64,000 nt of DNA. It comes from Tyto alba (taxonomy: Eukaryota; Chordata; Aves; Strigiformes; Tytonidae). The translations under genes were made by a program, and so were the position numbers. Location: positions 24,839,819 to 24,903,818 of the forward strand of contig NW_024881316.1 in the NCBI RefSeq assembly GCF_018691265.1. Direction: 5' to 3'. Position 1 is the first letter of the stretch, and each line of letters starts with the position of its first letter. The notes under the pieces are model-generated. The model had not been told where the DNA came from and did no database searches. It saw nothing but the letters and a program-made list of their open reading frames with translations. This document shows, in pieces, positions 15,791 through 29,000 of the stretch.

Positions 15791-16935
15791 TCAGAAAACA
15801 GTTCGCAAAACTCAGACATCTAAGCATGATAAATGATAAGCAGTAACTGGAAGCTGCTTTCAAAATTTGAGTTAAAGTTATTTAAAATCAGCTATGCAAG
15901 ACCCCTTTCAGACCTGCATCAGAATGAACATTCTGTTTTAATTTTTACATACAAGCAGGCTATAATCTGTGTTTTACCTAAAATGAAAGTTTATTAAAAA
16001 AATCTGTAAAGCTTGCCATTAAAGATCACAGCAGACAGACGCTAGTGAAATCCAGAGTGTCTGCTTCAAAATCATTAATGGGGTGAGGTTACCCATCAAG
16101 GTAATTAATAGCATCCTAATTACACATTGGGGCTCATTAGGAAGTTCATGCAGAGGGACACTTCTAAAGGACAACCCTGAAAACCCACAGAGAAGGGCTG
16201 CCAAGGTCTTCTTCACCAGCAAGCACCATAACCAACTAGGTTACAGAGCCTGCCTCCCTTGAGAAGACTTTCTAGCCTCATACACCCTCTGCTCCGTGGC
16301 CCAGTTTCAGAAGGACTAATGAAAGTTGGGTGGGATACGCACAATTCCAGGTCTTCTCAGCTTGAGGAGGAACCCAACCCAGTCCTGTCTCCACCATGAG
16401 GACATGGGCATGCAATGCAATAGATAGGGTGCTAACTTTCTCTGACCGACAGCTATGGGATCAGAGGGTCTGGAAGCCCCCAAGACAATACAACCATCAA
16501 AGGGGACAGGCCAAGCTGTAAGTCAGGTTAATGGAAAGACAAAGTGGTCATTAAAAACCTACTGAGATGTTGGCACCCCTAGGAAAGTTGGAGATTTCTT
16601 ATCTCATCACAGCGTTCCTCTCTTCCAGGCAGGCCTCTGAATGAGAGTGACTGCAAGTGGTGAGGATCTGTGCAGAATTAAATGACTTCGTATACAAGTC
16701 ATATTGACCATAACTGACCAGACTCCTCAAACTCTGAGAGCTTCGTGCCCCCAGACTGCACAGGCAGTTTTGCCCAGCAGTTAGAACCTGGTCATCTCAC
16801 CCACTCGAGGCACGCATGCATGCCTGTACCTTCATGGGTTTCTCCCCTCAGGGTAACTGGAAGATGCTAGTAAGTTCAGGATATTTGCTTACATTTAATC
16901 ACCTGCAAGCTTTTCTTGGAAATCAGAACCTTTTT

Positions 16936-16971
16936 CATTATTATTATTATTATCGTTATTATTATTGTTGT
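16936..16971. repeat. (ATT)n microsatellite
   Basis: ATT units with interruptions (ATCGTT, ATTGTTG) in LRRC1 intron 1. Confidence 0.9.
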
Positions 16972-18763
16972 TTTATTTATGTGCTGGGGTGTGTGCTCTG
17001 AATGTCACTCAATTCTATCTTAGATTGACATAAAAAGGGGCATTAAGACAGACATCTTACTAGGACACAAGGTAAAAGCACAGTCTTAGGAATCTGTATT
17101 AAGACAGAGGTTTTCAAACTTAGTTTGAGCATCTTATACCCAAGATCATAAATCAGGCTTTAGGTGCAAGGTTTTACAACTTCAGCACCAGTCTTTCAAT
17201 ATACATTGTTGTTCCTTGTCACAGAAAAATAAAGCACAACTGAAATTAATGTATTTTCCCTCAAAAACATGCGTTCCTTTCAGGGAATAAAAAGGACAGA
17301 GCTTTAAAATGTTTATAAATACTCAGCAGTCAAAAGATACACCATATCTGAATGCAAAAATTCAGAGGCATTTTTAGGGTCAGAATGGCACTCCTTTCCC
17401 CTCAAGTATTAAAATGCCTTAGAATTTCAACTCTATTATCAAAGAGAAATATAAAAAAACCTTTGCAATTCCACATATCTAGCTCTCTAAAAACATATAT
17501 TACAATTAAAATAGCCATAAATGTTTTTTTAATCCTTCTTTGTGCTCACAAGATCCGTAACTGCATTTTCATCTCATTAACATTTTTTTATCTTCTAAAA
17601 CAAATGCATTCCTTTTGATAAATATTTATTAATGTGACTAAACCAAGAATCCACCAGAATCTTAGAAAAGCACTTAAAGATACTTTTGTGAAAACACAGC
17701 ACGAATACACTCCACAGAAGAGATCCCAATCTGTCCTAACACTGTCCAAAATAAATACTTGCCAAAAAGTGTTCCTCAGACAGCATGTAGCTGCTAAAGT
17801 TATAAACAGCTGCCATGAGTTATAAATATTGACGTTCTACTACAGATCTTCTCACAAGCAACAGTTGTCCTTGCCAGAGATGCTCTACAATGGCAAGAGA
17901 GAAAAGACAGAAGGAACATGGTTAAAAGACAGAATGGTCACCCAAAAGCTATTAAGGACTGGACATCCCTAGGAAGGTTTGAGGGCTCTCACCACACCAT
18001 GTGTCAGTGTTGTATACATTTATGAAATGTGCAGAGCACATGTGTGCAACAAACAAAATTACACAATGTTTAAAAGCATTCCTGTTTCTTTAACTGACTA
18101 CTTAAAATAAAAATGAACTGGGAGCCTTATTTCTAGTTTGCATAACAATTTTTAATGAATGACACCATTTCCTAGATAAAATCAGAACCTGCAGTTATGT
18201 GAATGGCATTTCTTTGAACTTCTTATTTGTTTTTTTCCTTTAAACTACAGAACTCAATCACTCTTGCATGTTTAGTACATCCTACTCCCATTTCAGCAAC
18301 TATTCCTCCTTTATCCAAGGCACATCATTAGTGTTCTAAAGCACTACTGGAGATGCAAGCAACTCCTTCTTGCCATATTTGTTTTACCTGTCAAAAAGGC
18401 TAAGGGGAAGAAAGAGAATTAAGAGCTTACTGAATAGAGTTCAACAAATGTAAATATATATGTGTATATATATAAATATCTGTAGTTTCTTAAATATATG
18501 CCAACCAGAAACATGTTCCTAATTTGCTATATCAGACACAGTTCAGCCTCTATTTGAAAAGCTCTAACACAAACCAAAGTGCAGTGGGGTTGTTGGCCAG
18601 AGCACCACGTCTACCCGGCATGCTGTAATAGGCGGTTTTGATTGCAGACCCGACGTCTCTACGAGTATCTTGGCAACACTTTTAATGCTGCTTAGTTTAG
18701 CCAGCCTAATTAATAGTGCTTAAATGAGACAAACAATTCCACGAGCATCAGCACTAAAGTAGC

Positions 18764-18784
18764 CTACGACTTTCTATGTCGTAG
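18764..18784. repeat. Perfect 7-bp inverted repeat
   Basis: CTACGAC at 18764-18770 and GTCGTAG at 18778-18784 flank a 7-base loop (TTTCTAT). It lies at the end of a complex, repeat-free stretch with TAATTA motifs in LRRC1 intron 1. Confidence 0.8.
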
Positions 18785-21700
18785 CAATTCCCAACCTTCA
18801 ACTGAAGCTTTTCTTGCTATCAAAGATTTTACAGAGGTTTCTCTTATATGGATTTTCTAAGAATACACATCTTTAATAAAGCCCTTCCCGCACTGGAAAA
18901 CTAACCAAGTCTCTCTCCTCTACCCAGCCGCATAGTTTTTAAAAAACTTCATTCTGACAAAATGGGGTTGATGTCAGCCAACGGAAGAAAAAAAATAAGA
19001 GATAAGTGCATGACTCACTGAAAAGTATAAACTGGCAGTGTGATCCCACAGTCCTCATTTTTAGACTACTTTTTAAAAAAAAAAAAAAAAAAAAAGAATA
19101 CCACTGCAACTGGCACTGGTGATTCTAGAAATAAAAGTTAACAGAACTAAGCCAAACTAGTAGGATTAATAAAACTCAAGATCTTCTGCAACAGTGGCCA
19201 AAACAACACATGTTGCTGGCCTTCTTTCAGTGGTTCACTCCTGCAACAACACATTCATGCCCAAGAATCTTGCCTAAATGCTCCAGCACCTTTCCTGATA
19301 TTTAAAAAAAAAAAAAAAGGAAATACATTAAAACAATAGGCAATTGAAATAAAAAACACAGAAGAGCAAAAAGACCTACTTGCAGCTAACACTCTTTAAG
19401 GGGAGGAGCAACATCTCACTGCTAGAGACATGTCAAACTCCAAACCCATTTGGCACAGGTAGCATAACTAAATGCTTACTGTGTTAAGTAAAATGTTCCC
19501 ATAAAAAGGCCACTACTAGCAAAGAGACTCAAAATTAGAGACTTTAATGAAATCCACTGCCTAATTTTCGAGATTGGCCAGCATGAGCAGCAGAAGTTAG
19601 AACAAGGGGAGAGGAGAAAAACTGCAAATTAACTCCAGTTTCAGGATTATATTAGCAAAGGATAGATTTTTTTTTTTCCTGCAGGCACTTGAGCTGTTCC
19701 TGACAAGCTTAAAAATTTGTGAGTACTTGCTCTTCTGTCAAATTTCCCTTAGACACCAATATGGATTTTCAACACACACATGCTGCCTCAGCTTCTAAGG
19801 CTTCTTCAGGAAATTACAGTATTATATTCAAACAGGAATTGAGTAAACTACCAAGACATAGTACACTACTAGGTCCTGTTTCTTAAAGACCTTCTATATT
19901 TATTTTGCCAATTTTCCAGATCTATAACTGACCAGCTAAAGGATATTTGCACTTTAGAATTAAAAAATCCCACACAGCAATTTAAATATAGTTTAACTCC
20001 TAATTGCACACCTATTTCAAATCTTACTTCAAGCTCCATTTTCTTCTCCTACATTGTAAACAAAAATCAATAAGGGAAGCCTTCACTTTATTTGTTCACT
20101 TCCATTATCAGCTACATGTCCTCCTTCAGTCATCGGATAAGGGAAATTGCAATCAATCCTTCCCCCACCATTTTTATACTGCCTCAGAAAGACCTTAGAA
20201 AAAGGTCTTTCTTCAGGCAAACACAAGCAGAAGATGCGATTTTGGTAAGCAAAGCAGTGAACCAGATAAGACATCAAATCCATGAAATAACCTTGCAGCA
20301 TGGCTGACACAACACTCTCCAGCTCCCCGGCAAGGTCCCAAATCACCTGCCTTTGGCCCCCCGAAGTTATTTTTTTGCCTGCACCGTTGCATGGCTTCAG
20401 CAAGAGAGCAGGGGAAGCTCAACCTTTCTTTAGGCGAACACACTGCTTGGTGTTCAGGACACTGCAAGGAGAACAAGGATTAAATCACATAAGGCAGAAG
20501 CAGTGCTGAATTCAAGTACTTTCCTTCCTGTGGATGTGTTTAACAACCAGGCTCTGGTACAGGCCTACATACAAACACATTCCCCCTGTCTGTCAGAAAC
20601 ACAAAGGCAAAGAGTGAAGAGAGCGAGCTTTTCCTCATTCCTCCCCCACCCCGCTTTTGTCGAAGTCATCAACAGTCAACTCTTCAAAAGACCATTCAGA
20701 GGGGACATTCAGTGACCAAGATTCCAAGAGGACAGGACACTCAGTGTCCTACACGAACCAACTTGTGGGATCACAGACATTGCTTCTACTCTGAAGTCAG
20801 CCAGTGGACATACCAGCCCGGAGTTGACAAGAACCACAGCCACGCTTACACTCACAGTGAGCTGTAACGCACCCTGCCCTCCACTCAAGCCTCAAAGCAC
20901 CCCCCAGTTGAAAGCCACAACTAATTTATAAGCCAAAAGCTCTTTCTAGGATGCAATCCTGTACACTGACATCTTAAAATCCATCCCAGAGACTCCTGGC
21001 AGTAGCACGAGCAGAAAGAGAGAGGAAAAACAGAAAGCACACAGAAAACAGACATGTTCCCCTAAAAGCACATCCTAAGTAGCTGCACAATGAAACACTG
21101 AGGAATCTGGATCCCACTCTGGATTCGTGAAGTGTGTGATGAGTTCCCAGCGGACTCCAGTGAAGTCTAGTATGGGTGTTATCAGCGTGGCATCTCCCAC
21201 AAAGCCTGCTATCAATCTCGAGATCCCTCAAGTCACCCCACTTGCTTTCACCTGCAAGCAGGGACAGCTGGTGAGGGCAACAGGGTTTCACAAATATGAT
21301 TCCTACATGATCCCTTGGGCCAAACACACTTTAATTTTTCAAATAAAGTACTAAGCGAGGTACTGACATGATTTCTGAGGGCAAGGGCTAACTCACAGTG
21401 CAGCACAGCAGTCATCACCCAGTTGATGACTGTATCGAAGTGTTACTGGAAGCAGCTAATGGATTTCTTCTCAAGCCATAAGAAGATGCAGCAGCAGCTG
21501 GTGATGGACCACGGTACACAGACCTCTGCCAACTTGCTAGGTGGCAAGCCAGTACATGGGCAATGGCTCCACACACCTGAGGTCTCTAACTCTGTCTTCA
21601 CATGTTTCACGGTAAAACCGGAACAGTTACACATTTTTGACACCATGAAAGATTGTTTCACACACCCAAACCATATTTGTAGAGTATGTTGAAGCTGTAC

Positions 21701-23585
21701 TTTGGTCTTGCAGTATCCTAGCACCAACTTTGTCATCATGAATATTAATGGCAGATGGCAAAGGGGCAGATATTCAAGCAGGAATCCATACTAAACATTA
21801 CTAAAATTACTAGATTTTACAAGAGGAAGTATTAATGACAGATCACAGTTCATAGGTGTGTATCCTAAACAGAACCAGATGTTTAACTGCCATCTTCCCC
21901 CTCCAATGGATGCTTTACAACCCGATATGAAGGATCATCCAGGCAGGAGGATTGTGGGGGAAAGGTCTACAAGAGACAGAGCAAAAACGGTAACCAATGC
22001 CTCACTAAAGGTGGCATTCCAGATCTATCCAAGACATTTCTGGCCCCAATTTTCAAAGCACCTGTCATTTTCTGAACTACAGCAAATGATGGGCCAATTG
22101 CAGGTACTAGTCTCGGTTGTTACCATCCATTTTAAGAAACGAACAAGGACTATCCACTCTCAAAAAGCAATATACTGCAGCACTGAATCAAAACGCTGCT
22201 CCACAGAGTGATGCATTGAACAGGTTGCCTCATATTGTTTCCTGGCAGGCAAGGATTTACTTTCTCTTTTATGTCGATTAAGCGGAGGCAACAAAGGTTA
22301 AAGAGCACTTGATGCCGTAGCCATTAGAGTACAGCAGTGGGAGGGACCATCTCTGCCTTTAAGAGAGGCCAGAAAACATCTGCTACAACAAAATATGGAT
22401 TCATTGCAGTTAAATGCATTTGCCATTTGGAGGAAAAAAATTAAGAAAAAAAAAAAAAACAACACACAAACACATTTAATCCCACTAATGAATTTATAGC
22501 ATGCATTTTTCTAGTATACAAGATTGTTGGCTGGAAGTAACATCTTTTTTTAGACCAACTGATATAATTCAAAAAATAACTCTATGTATAATCATAAGAT
22601 TTATTTTAGAGATACAGATATACAATCTCTGCCCACAAACCTTTTCTTATCCGCGTACATCACACAGAGAAGGGATGCTACCAATATAGTACAACAGTAC
22701 AGAAAAAAAAAAAAAGTTAAAAGTATTGAAATACAACCATCTAATTACTTTCTTCCAGCTGAGATCAAAAATCAATAGAACTCAGCTGTTACTACAAAAA
22801 CCTGACATTAGAGAATATTTCCAACCAAGCAGACTTCAAAATCTTCTGAACAATCTCAGAGACATTAACAGGGAAGTCAGACTTCGTAGGGGACACCAGA
22901 CCAAGATCTCCCTCTGGTCTCATCAGGCTGTGGTCTTTCAAATTTGATGTCAAGAGGCACAGTATTTTCTTCAAGTCTTAAGCAACCCAACAGAAGAATC
23001 TGGAAGCTAGCAGAAAAAGCAGAGATACTTACCTGGTAATAAACATTTTTGGAGCCTTCAACACAATGTTCTGTGTTTAGAGGGCTGTTAATACAAGGAT
23101 CCAATGTTGCTTCCCTACAAACCATTATTTATTTTAGTAATTCAAGCATGCATTGCACCACTAGTACTACTTGACTATGCTCACAAAAGCTTTTTACAAA
23201 ATGTAAGCATTCTCAAGACATTGATGTTGTAAAGTTACAGGTGTTCTTAGAAAGCATTTTGCATAGCATTTGTCATACTGAAAAAAATTCTTAAACTTTC
23301 AGTAAAACTACCTTTACTGTGTGCATACAGTCTACTTCCGTTTCACACAGTGGCATAGCCCTCCCTCCAATATTAACTGGAAGTACATGCTTGTTCAAAT
23401 CATATAGTGGTATCTCTTCAAGGATTTACAGCAAGATGTTCAAAAACACCATGACACTATCAATGTCAAAAGTAAAATGCAATTGAACATTAGAGGGTGT
23501 TTAAACAGTGAAAAACATGACAATTTTATTTGCATCATTAAAAACATCAAAGCCAAAAACAGATAAAATCCTTGATATGCTCTCT

Positions 23586-24116
23586 ACAGAATCATAGAAC
23601 AGTTGAGGTTGGAAGGGACCTCTGGAGATCATCTAGTCTATCCAAACCCCCTACTCAAACCATGGGACACCTAGAGCAGGTCACCCAGGACCATGTCCAG
23701 TCAGGTTTTGAACACCTCCAAAGATGGAAACTCCACAACATCTCTGGGCAACATGTGCCAGTGTTTGACCACCCTCACAGTAAAAAAATTGTTTTCTTAT
23801 TTCAGGCAAAATTCCCTGTGTTTCAGTCTGTGCCCATTGCCTCTTATAATGGCATGGAGCACCCCTGAGAAGAATTTTGCTCTTCTTTCCACCCTCTCAT
23901 CAGGCATTTATACACACCAATAAGATCCCATAAGACTTTTAATTCTCAACACTAAACTATCCCAGCTCTTTCAGCCTCTTCTCATGACAGATGCTCCAAC
24001 CCCTTAATAGTCTTTGTGGTGCTTTGCAGGACCCAATCCTGCAAATGACTCTTCTTCTGGGAAGCCCAGCACTGGACACTGCACCCCAGATGTGTTTCCC
24101 CCAATGCTGGCCAGAT
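23586..24116 (-). mobile_element. CR1 LINE, 3' segment with tail
   Basis: Read on the minus strand, this ends with the CR1 signature (GATCTCCAGAGGTCCCTTCC followed by AACCT) and the short ATTCTRTG-type tail (TTCTATGATTCTGT). The preceding part translates in pieces to the C-terminal region of the CR1 reverse-transcriptase ORF: the GVQCPVLGFPEEE stretch, then KGVGASVMRRG-like sequence. The frame is broken by small indels. It is the 3' part of the same element that resumes beyond the LTR at about 25130, and is clearly inactive. Confidence 0.9.
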
Positions 24117-25130
24117 GTTGTGGTTTGAGCTCAGTGGGTGACTGAGCACCACGCAGCTGCTCACTGCCCCTTTTCCCCCCAGCGCTGAGAAGGAGAAAAT
24201 AAAGCAACAGCTGCAGGAACCGACATAAGAACAGGGAGGCATGTCTCACCCATTACAGTCACTATCAAAGACAGACTCACTAGGAGAAGGAAAAAGAACG
24301 TAAATTTAATTGACACTAACAACAAAAACACTTGATAGAGTAGGACAGTGAGAAGCATTACCATATCTTAAAAACCCCTTCCCCCCACTCCTCCTTTCTT
24401 CCCAGACTCAGCTCTGCTCCCAATATCTCTACCCCCTCCCCCCAGCAGCTCAAGAGGCAGGGAATGGGGGGTGCAGTCAGTCTGGCCGCTTCTTCCTTCT
24501 TCCTCCTCACGGGGAGGATTCCTTGCATTCTTCCCCTGCTCCAGAGTGGTTCCCATCTCACAGGAAACAATCCTCCACAAACATTCTCCAACATGAGTCC
24601 CTCCCACAGGCGGCAGTGTTTCCCAAGCTGCTCCAGTGTGGATCACCTCTGCGTGTTGCAAGCCTCCCAGTGCCTAATTGCTACAGCGGTGGCTGCTTCT
24701 TTCCACAGAGTCCTGGCCTCCTTCAGGTGCAAGTCATTTGCTCCAGTGTGGGGTCCTCCACAGGCTGCAGGTGTGCAGCTGCTCCACTACAGACCTCCAT
24801 GGGTGGCATGGGGGCAGCCCTGACATCTCACCATGGGTTGCAGGGGGGTCTCTGCACTGGTACACCTCCCGCCCTTCTCCTCCTTTCTTCCACTGACCTT
24901 AGTGTTCACATAGATGTTCTCCTCGCAACTCCTCCTCCCAGGTTCCCCTTCTTAAATACATTATCAGAGGCTCAACCACTGTCAGTAATTGGCTTGGCCT
25001 TGGTGCAGAGGTGGGTCCAACTTGGAGCCAGGGGAGCTTCAAGAAGCTTCTCACAGGGGGCCACTACTGTAGCTTCCCCCCCCCAACCCAAAACCCCAGC
25101 CACTCACACAAACCAGCAGAAGAATCACCT
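24116..25130 (-). mobile_element. Solitary ERV-type LTR inserted in CR1
   Basis: About 1 kb separates two parts of one CR1 element. The left border reads TGTTGTGGTTTGAGC in the plus sense, an end I know from a widespread avian LTR type. On the minus strand there is a TATA-like TGTATTTAAG near 24951-24960, with an AATTAAA poly-A signal about 650 bases later near 24303-24309. Together these suggest that the LTR runs on the minus strand. No gag, pol or env sequence adjoins it, so it is a solo LTR. The right border and the target-site duplication are uncertain. The 261-codon plus-strand frame at 24523-25308 runs antisense through it and is not a gene. Confidence 0.75.
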
Positions 25131-25425
25131 GCTAGCAATGCTTTTCCTAACACAGCCCAGGATACCATTAGCCTTCTTTGCCATGAGGGAGGACTGCTGG
25201 CTTATGGTCAGCTTGTCCACCAGGTCACCCAGGGCCTCTTTCTGCAAAGCTGCTTTCCAAATGGTCAGCCCCCAGCCTGAACTAGAGAATGGGGTTACTC
25301 CTCCCTAGGCACATGCAGGGCTTTGTATTTCTCTTTACTGAGATTCATGAGATTCCTCTCTGCCCATTTCTCCAGGCTGTCAGTGTCCCTCTGAATGGCA
25401 GCATAAACATCTTTCTTATCAGCCA
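25130..25425 (-). mobile_element. CR1 LINE, reverse-transcriptase C-terminal segment
   Basis: Minus-strand translation gives IQRDTDSLEKWAERNLMN, then LSKEKYKALHV. After a stop and small gaps it gives EALGDLVDKLTISQQSSLMA and KKANGILGCVRKSIASR. These are the usual CR1 motifs downstream of the reverse-transcriptase core. The LTR interrupts at the position corresponding to SRSREVILPLYS. Stops and gaps show decay. It is fused at about 25405-25430 directly to the end of the endonuclease segment, so most of the reverse-transcriptase core is missing. Confidence 0.88.
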
Positions 25426-26085
25426 CCTTCAAGCAGATCCTTGAACATGCCAAAGTCTGTTTCCTGAAGTCCAGGGTTGTAATGCTGCTTTTTGCCCTGT
25501 TCCCTCCTCTCAGGATCCTGAACTCCACCATCTCACAGCAGCTACAGCCCAGGTGACCATGGTCACTACAACCACTGCAACCCTGACCTTCACATCTCAA
25601 CCTGTCCTTTCTTGTTTATGAGATCCAACAGAGCGCCTCTGTGCATTGACTCCTTGATCATCTGCTTTAGGAAATCATTGATGCACTCCAGAAAACTCCT
25701 GGATTGTTTACATTCCATTGTGTTGTCCTTCCAGATGTCAGGGTGGTTCAAGACCCACATGAGGACCTGGGCCTGTGAACATGAGGCTTCTTCCAGTTAT
25801 GGGAAGAAGGCATCATCTACTACTTCTTCCTGATCAGGCAGTCTACAGCAGACACCAAAAACAACGCCACCCACTAATCCCAACCTGCTCTCAGCTGGCC
25901 CATCATCCATTCCAAGAAAAAGCTTCACATATCCCTGCTGCTCTCTCACATGAAGGGCGACTCCACATCCTTGCCTTCCTGGCCTGTCCTTCTTAAAGAG
26001 CCTACTTTCATCCATTGCGGCACTCCAGCCATGCGAGATATCCCACCACGCCTCTGTGATCCCAGTGAGATTTATAAATTTGAAA
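25425..26085 (-). mobile_element. CR1 LINE, endonuclease segment (5'-truncated)
   Basis: Minus-strand translation shows the C-terminal half of the CR1 apurinic-type endonuclease: LTGITEAWWDISHGWSAAMD, SRLFKKDRPGRQGCGVALHV, then LGMDDGPAE and DQEEVVDDAFF. After a degenerate stretch it continues CSDH-like, then MVEFRILRGG and SSITTLDFR. These follow the order of a CR1 ORF2. The 5' end fades at about 26085, where FKFINLTGITE corresponds to YDLIGITE of CR1, so the copy is 5'-truncated within the endonuclease. The element cannot be active. Confidence 0.88.
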
Positions 26086-29000
26086 GAGGGGAATAAAGTT
26101 TCTAGATGTTTACATCTTAAGAAGGGATGGTTACAACCCATAAGCACAAATTTAAAAAGAGGTATAATATGATATTATCTCTTTCCACAGCAGATTACTG
26201 GCCACTGACCAAGCAAGCGTCTTTCAGGCTTATGGTTGCATAATGGGAGAAACTATGGTGGAACAGTGAAATTTAGTCTGAAAGGTTTTTTTCCTGAGAA
26301 ACAGGTGTGGTATGGGAAGAACAGAGGGACTTTTTCTTAAGGAGCTTTCACAAGATTTTGGTATGATAACAGCACCCCGGATTTCAACACCACACATAAT
26401 GAAGAGATACAGACACTGCCTAAGCCGAAAGCCAAACAGCAGCACACCATCGGCTTCTCTCACACAGAAACTGGGGCGCGGGAGGAGGCCAGGGTTTAAC
26501 CAGGTCTCTGGGGGAAGGGGTCTCACATCAATCAAATAACTACAGAGAAGCTTTAGCATATAACACCAAGAAGAAAAATTAGAGATGACAGATACAATCT
26601 GCAAACTCAGAGAAGTGAAATGATTCAGAGTTGCATCAGATTAGGTTTACAATCTCTACACAAAAATCATTCTCAAAAGAAGAGAGTTCAGCAGACTTTT
26701 AAACTAAACTAAGTGCATACATAAGATTTTGATTTCATTTTTTGCCACCAGAGTTTTCACATAAACAACATCTGCAAAAAGTCTCACAGGAGAATGGTCT
26801 TTATCCTTTGAGTAAAACAACTGAGCCGCAGCGAGACAAAATAGCAGCAAAACAAGAGTTATAAGCTATTTCCACCACCCACCAATGCAAAGAATGCTAG
26901 TGATTTAATATGAAAGCCAAAATATAATACTGCATTCAGAGGTTCATAAGATATTTCCATTTTTTTTTTACCAGTGGAAAAAAAAAATATGCAGAGATCC
27001 AGTTTTGTACTGCAAATTCCATGCACTGAGAAATTAAGTTGACAAAATGTGTTGGCCCTTAAATACTAATGTACAGGAGTAGAAAACAACAGTTCATCAA
27101 CTACAGACTGATCTATAGAATTGAAAGCATTTTATTTTTATCTGATGCTTTTCATTACAGAAGCTATTGAAATGTATCAGGCAGAATGTGTTATTTTCTT
27201 CCATCAAAGCAATTTGCCAGAAAGCCTACTCTTTGGTGAAGTATAGTTTTTGACATGTAGCAAATGATATACTACATGTTACAACTTGAGTTGAAAAAGC
27301 CTTCAAGTTTTCACTCTTAAGGAAAATTAAAATGGTGCAGATTTAGGAAAAAAAAAAAAAAAAAGCACAAACACAAAAAAACAAACACAAACTACATTTT
27401 TAAGTCACTCTCTGCACACTGGTGACCACATACTATGTTTTTTTCCAATTAAATCTGATACACTAAATATTCAACAGAAGGCATTTAGGATCCAACACAG
27501 GAGAAGGAATTATTTAAGCGAGTTGAGAGCGACACTCTACCACTGTCCCTGTACAAAAGCCCTTGCTTTTGAGACTGAAGGGTGCAGCTCTTTAATTTGT
27601 CTTGTAAAGCAGAAGTGGTGAGAAGCATGCTGACAGCTAGAAACTGCTGTTCTGTGGGAAAACAGCCACATCTGCCAAGAAAGGCTAGAGAGACCTCAAT
27701 ATTGTGGAAAACCAGCAGCAGCTTAATAGTACACAGCCGGCTCCTCCAGTACATCCCACGAGGCTGGCTCATCCTGCAGGAAGGGCAAGAGCACAAGAGG
27801 GAACCTGGGAGGCAGCAGAAAGCAGAGAAAATGAAAAAAAAAAAAAAAAAAAGAAAATATTTGCAAGGGCAGTCAAGAAGCTGGCACAGAAGGGACAGGA
27901 GAAGAAGCAAATAATCAGAAATACAAGGCAGACAGAGCTGTTTAGGTCAGAGGAGGCAAGCAAGATCCTGGGATATCAAGGACAGGGGAGGATGGGAAAT
28001 GATGAACAGGCAGGGCAGGGAGTCTGAGACACCAGCGGTAACGACAGAGAAAGGTCACTGTCAACATAAGCACAAGTTCTCCACCAAGTAACTGGGGAAG
28101 GGAGGGAAGAAGGGATCCAGGGATCCAACAGAGCGCTTCAGGAGACCTGGAGAAAGTATCAGTATACTGACATGGGAAACCAAAAGGATCCCTGTGCAGT
28201 AGCAAAATGATATAAAAAATTTGTAAGTTACTGTAAAAATATAAATTATTAACTTGTATTCCTGAGAGGCTGACAGGTATAGCTTAGGAAAACACATTAT
28301 TTGTAGGGAAAAGGGGGACAGAGAAACTGAGTTCTTTTCCTGGTTCACATATGCATTAACGCGAAAGGGAGCAAACAAGGGAAAGAACGGAAATAATGGG
28401 GACAAAGACATCTCCCTCTGCTTCCTGGACATTTCTTTTCAGATGTTTTCCCAGTGAACACTTCCTACCCCTCTCCCTTCACAAAGAGGTGAAGAATTCT
28501 ACCATACATTTTGGTCAGCCAACACAACAAAAATAAAACCAACCAAGTAATTCTTTCAAAATAATTCAAGTGTATTTCTTGTTTCTTCTCTCCTCCGGAT
28601 ACTTCAGATGACTCTCATAATGTACAACACAGCAATACTGCTGGGTCTTTCTGCTAGCTCCTTTCCCATTGAGATGCTACAGCAATCCCTTTCTCTTCTG
28701 TCTTTTGAGGGGATTTTTGTGTGTGTTTGTTCTGCTGGGGTTTTTTTTCAGTAACACTCTAACACACACCATACTCTACTGTCCTCTGGAACAACAGAGT
28801 TTAGAATAATAGAGGTATGCTAGCAAAAACTGCAGATTAATCAAAACCTAAGAGTACTTCTGTACCTCAAAATGAACGTTTTAGGGTGTATTAGAGCATA
28901 TGCTTTTACTGCATTGGCACAAGCCAACCAAAGCAGCCCTTTCATTGCTACTTAATAGCAACAGGGGAAGGGAGAAACAGGGCAGAAGGGGGAAGCATGT

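Noticed and set aside
24523..25308. 261-codon plus-strand open frame
   Set aside because: It runs antisense through the solo LTR and the CR1 tail; its composition and position are explained by the repeats.
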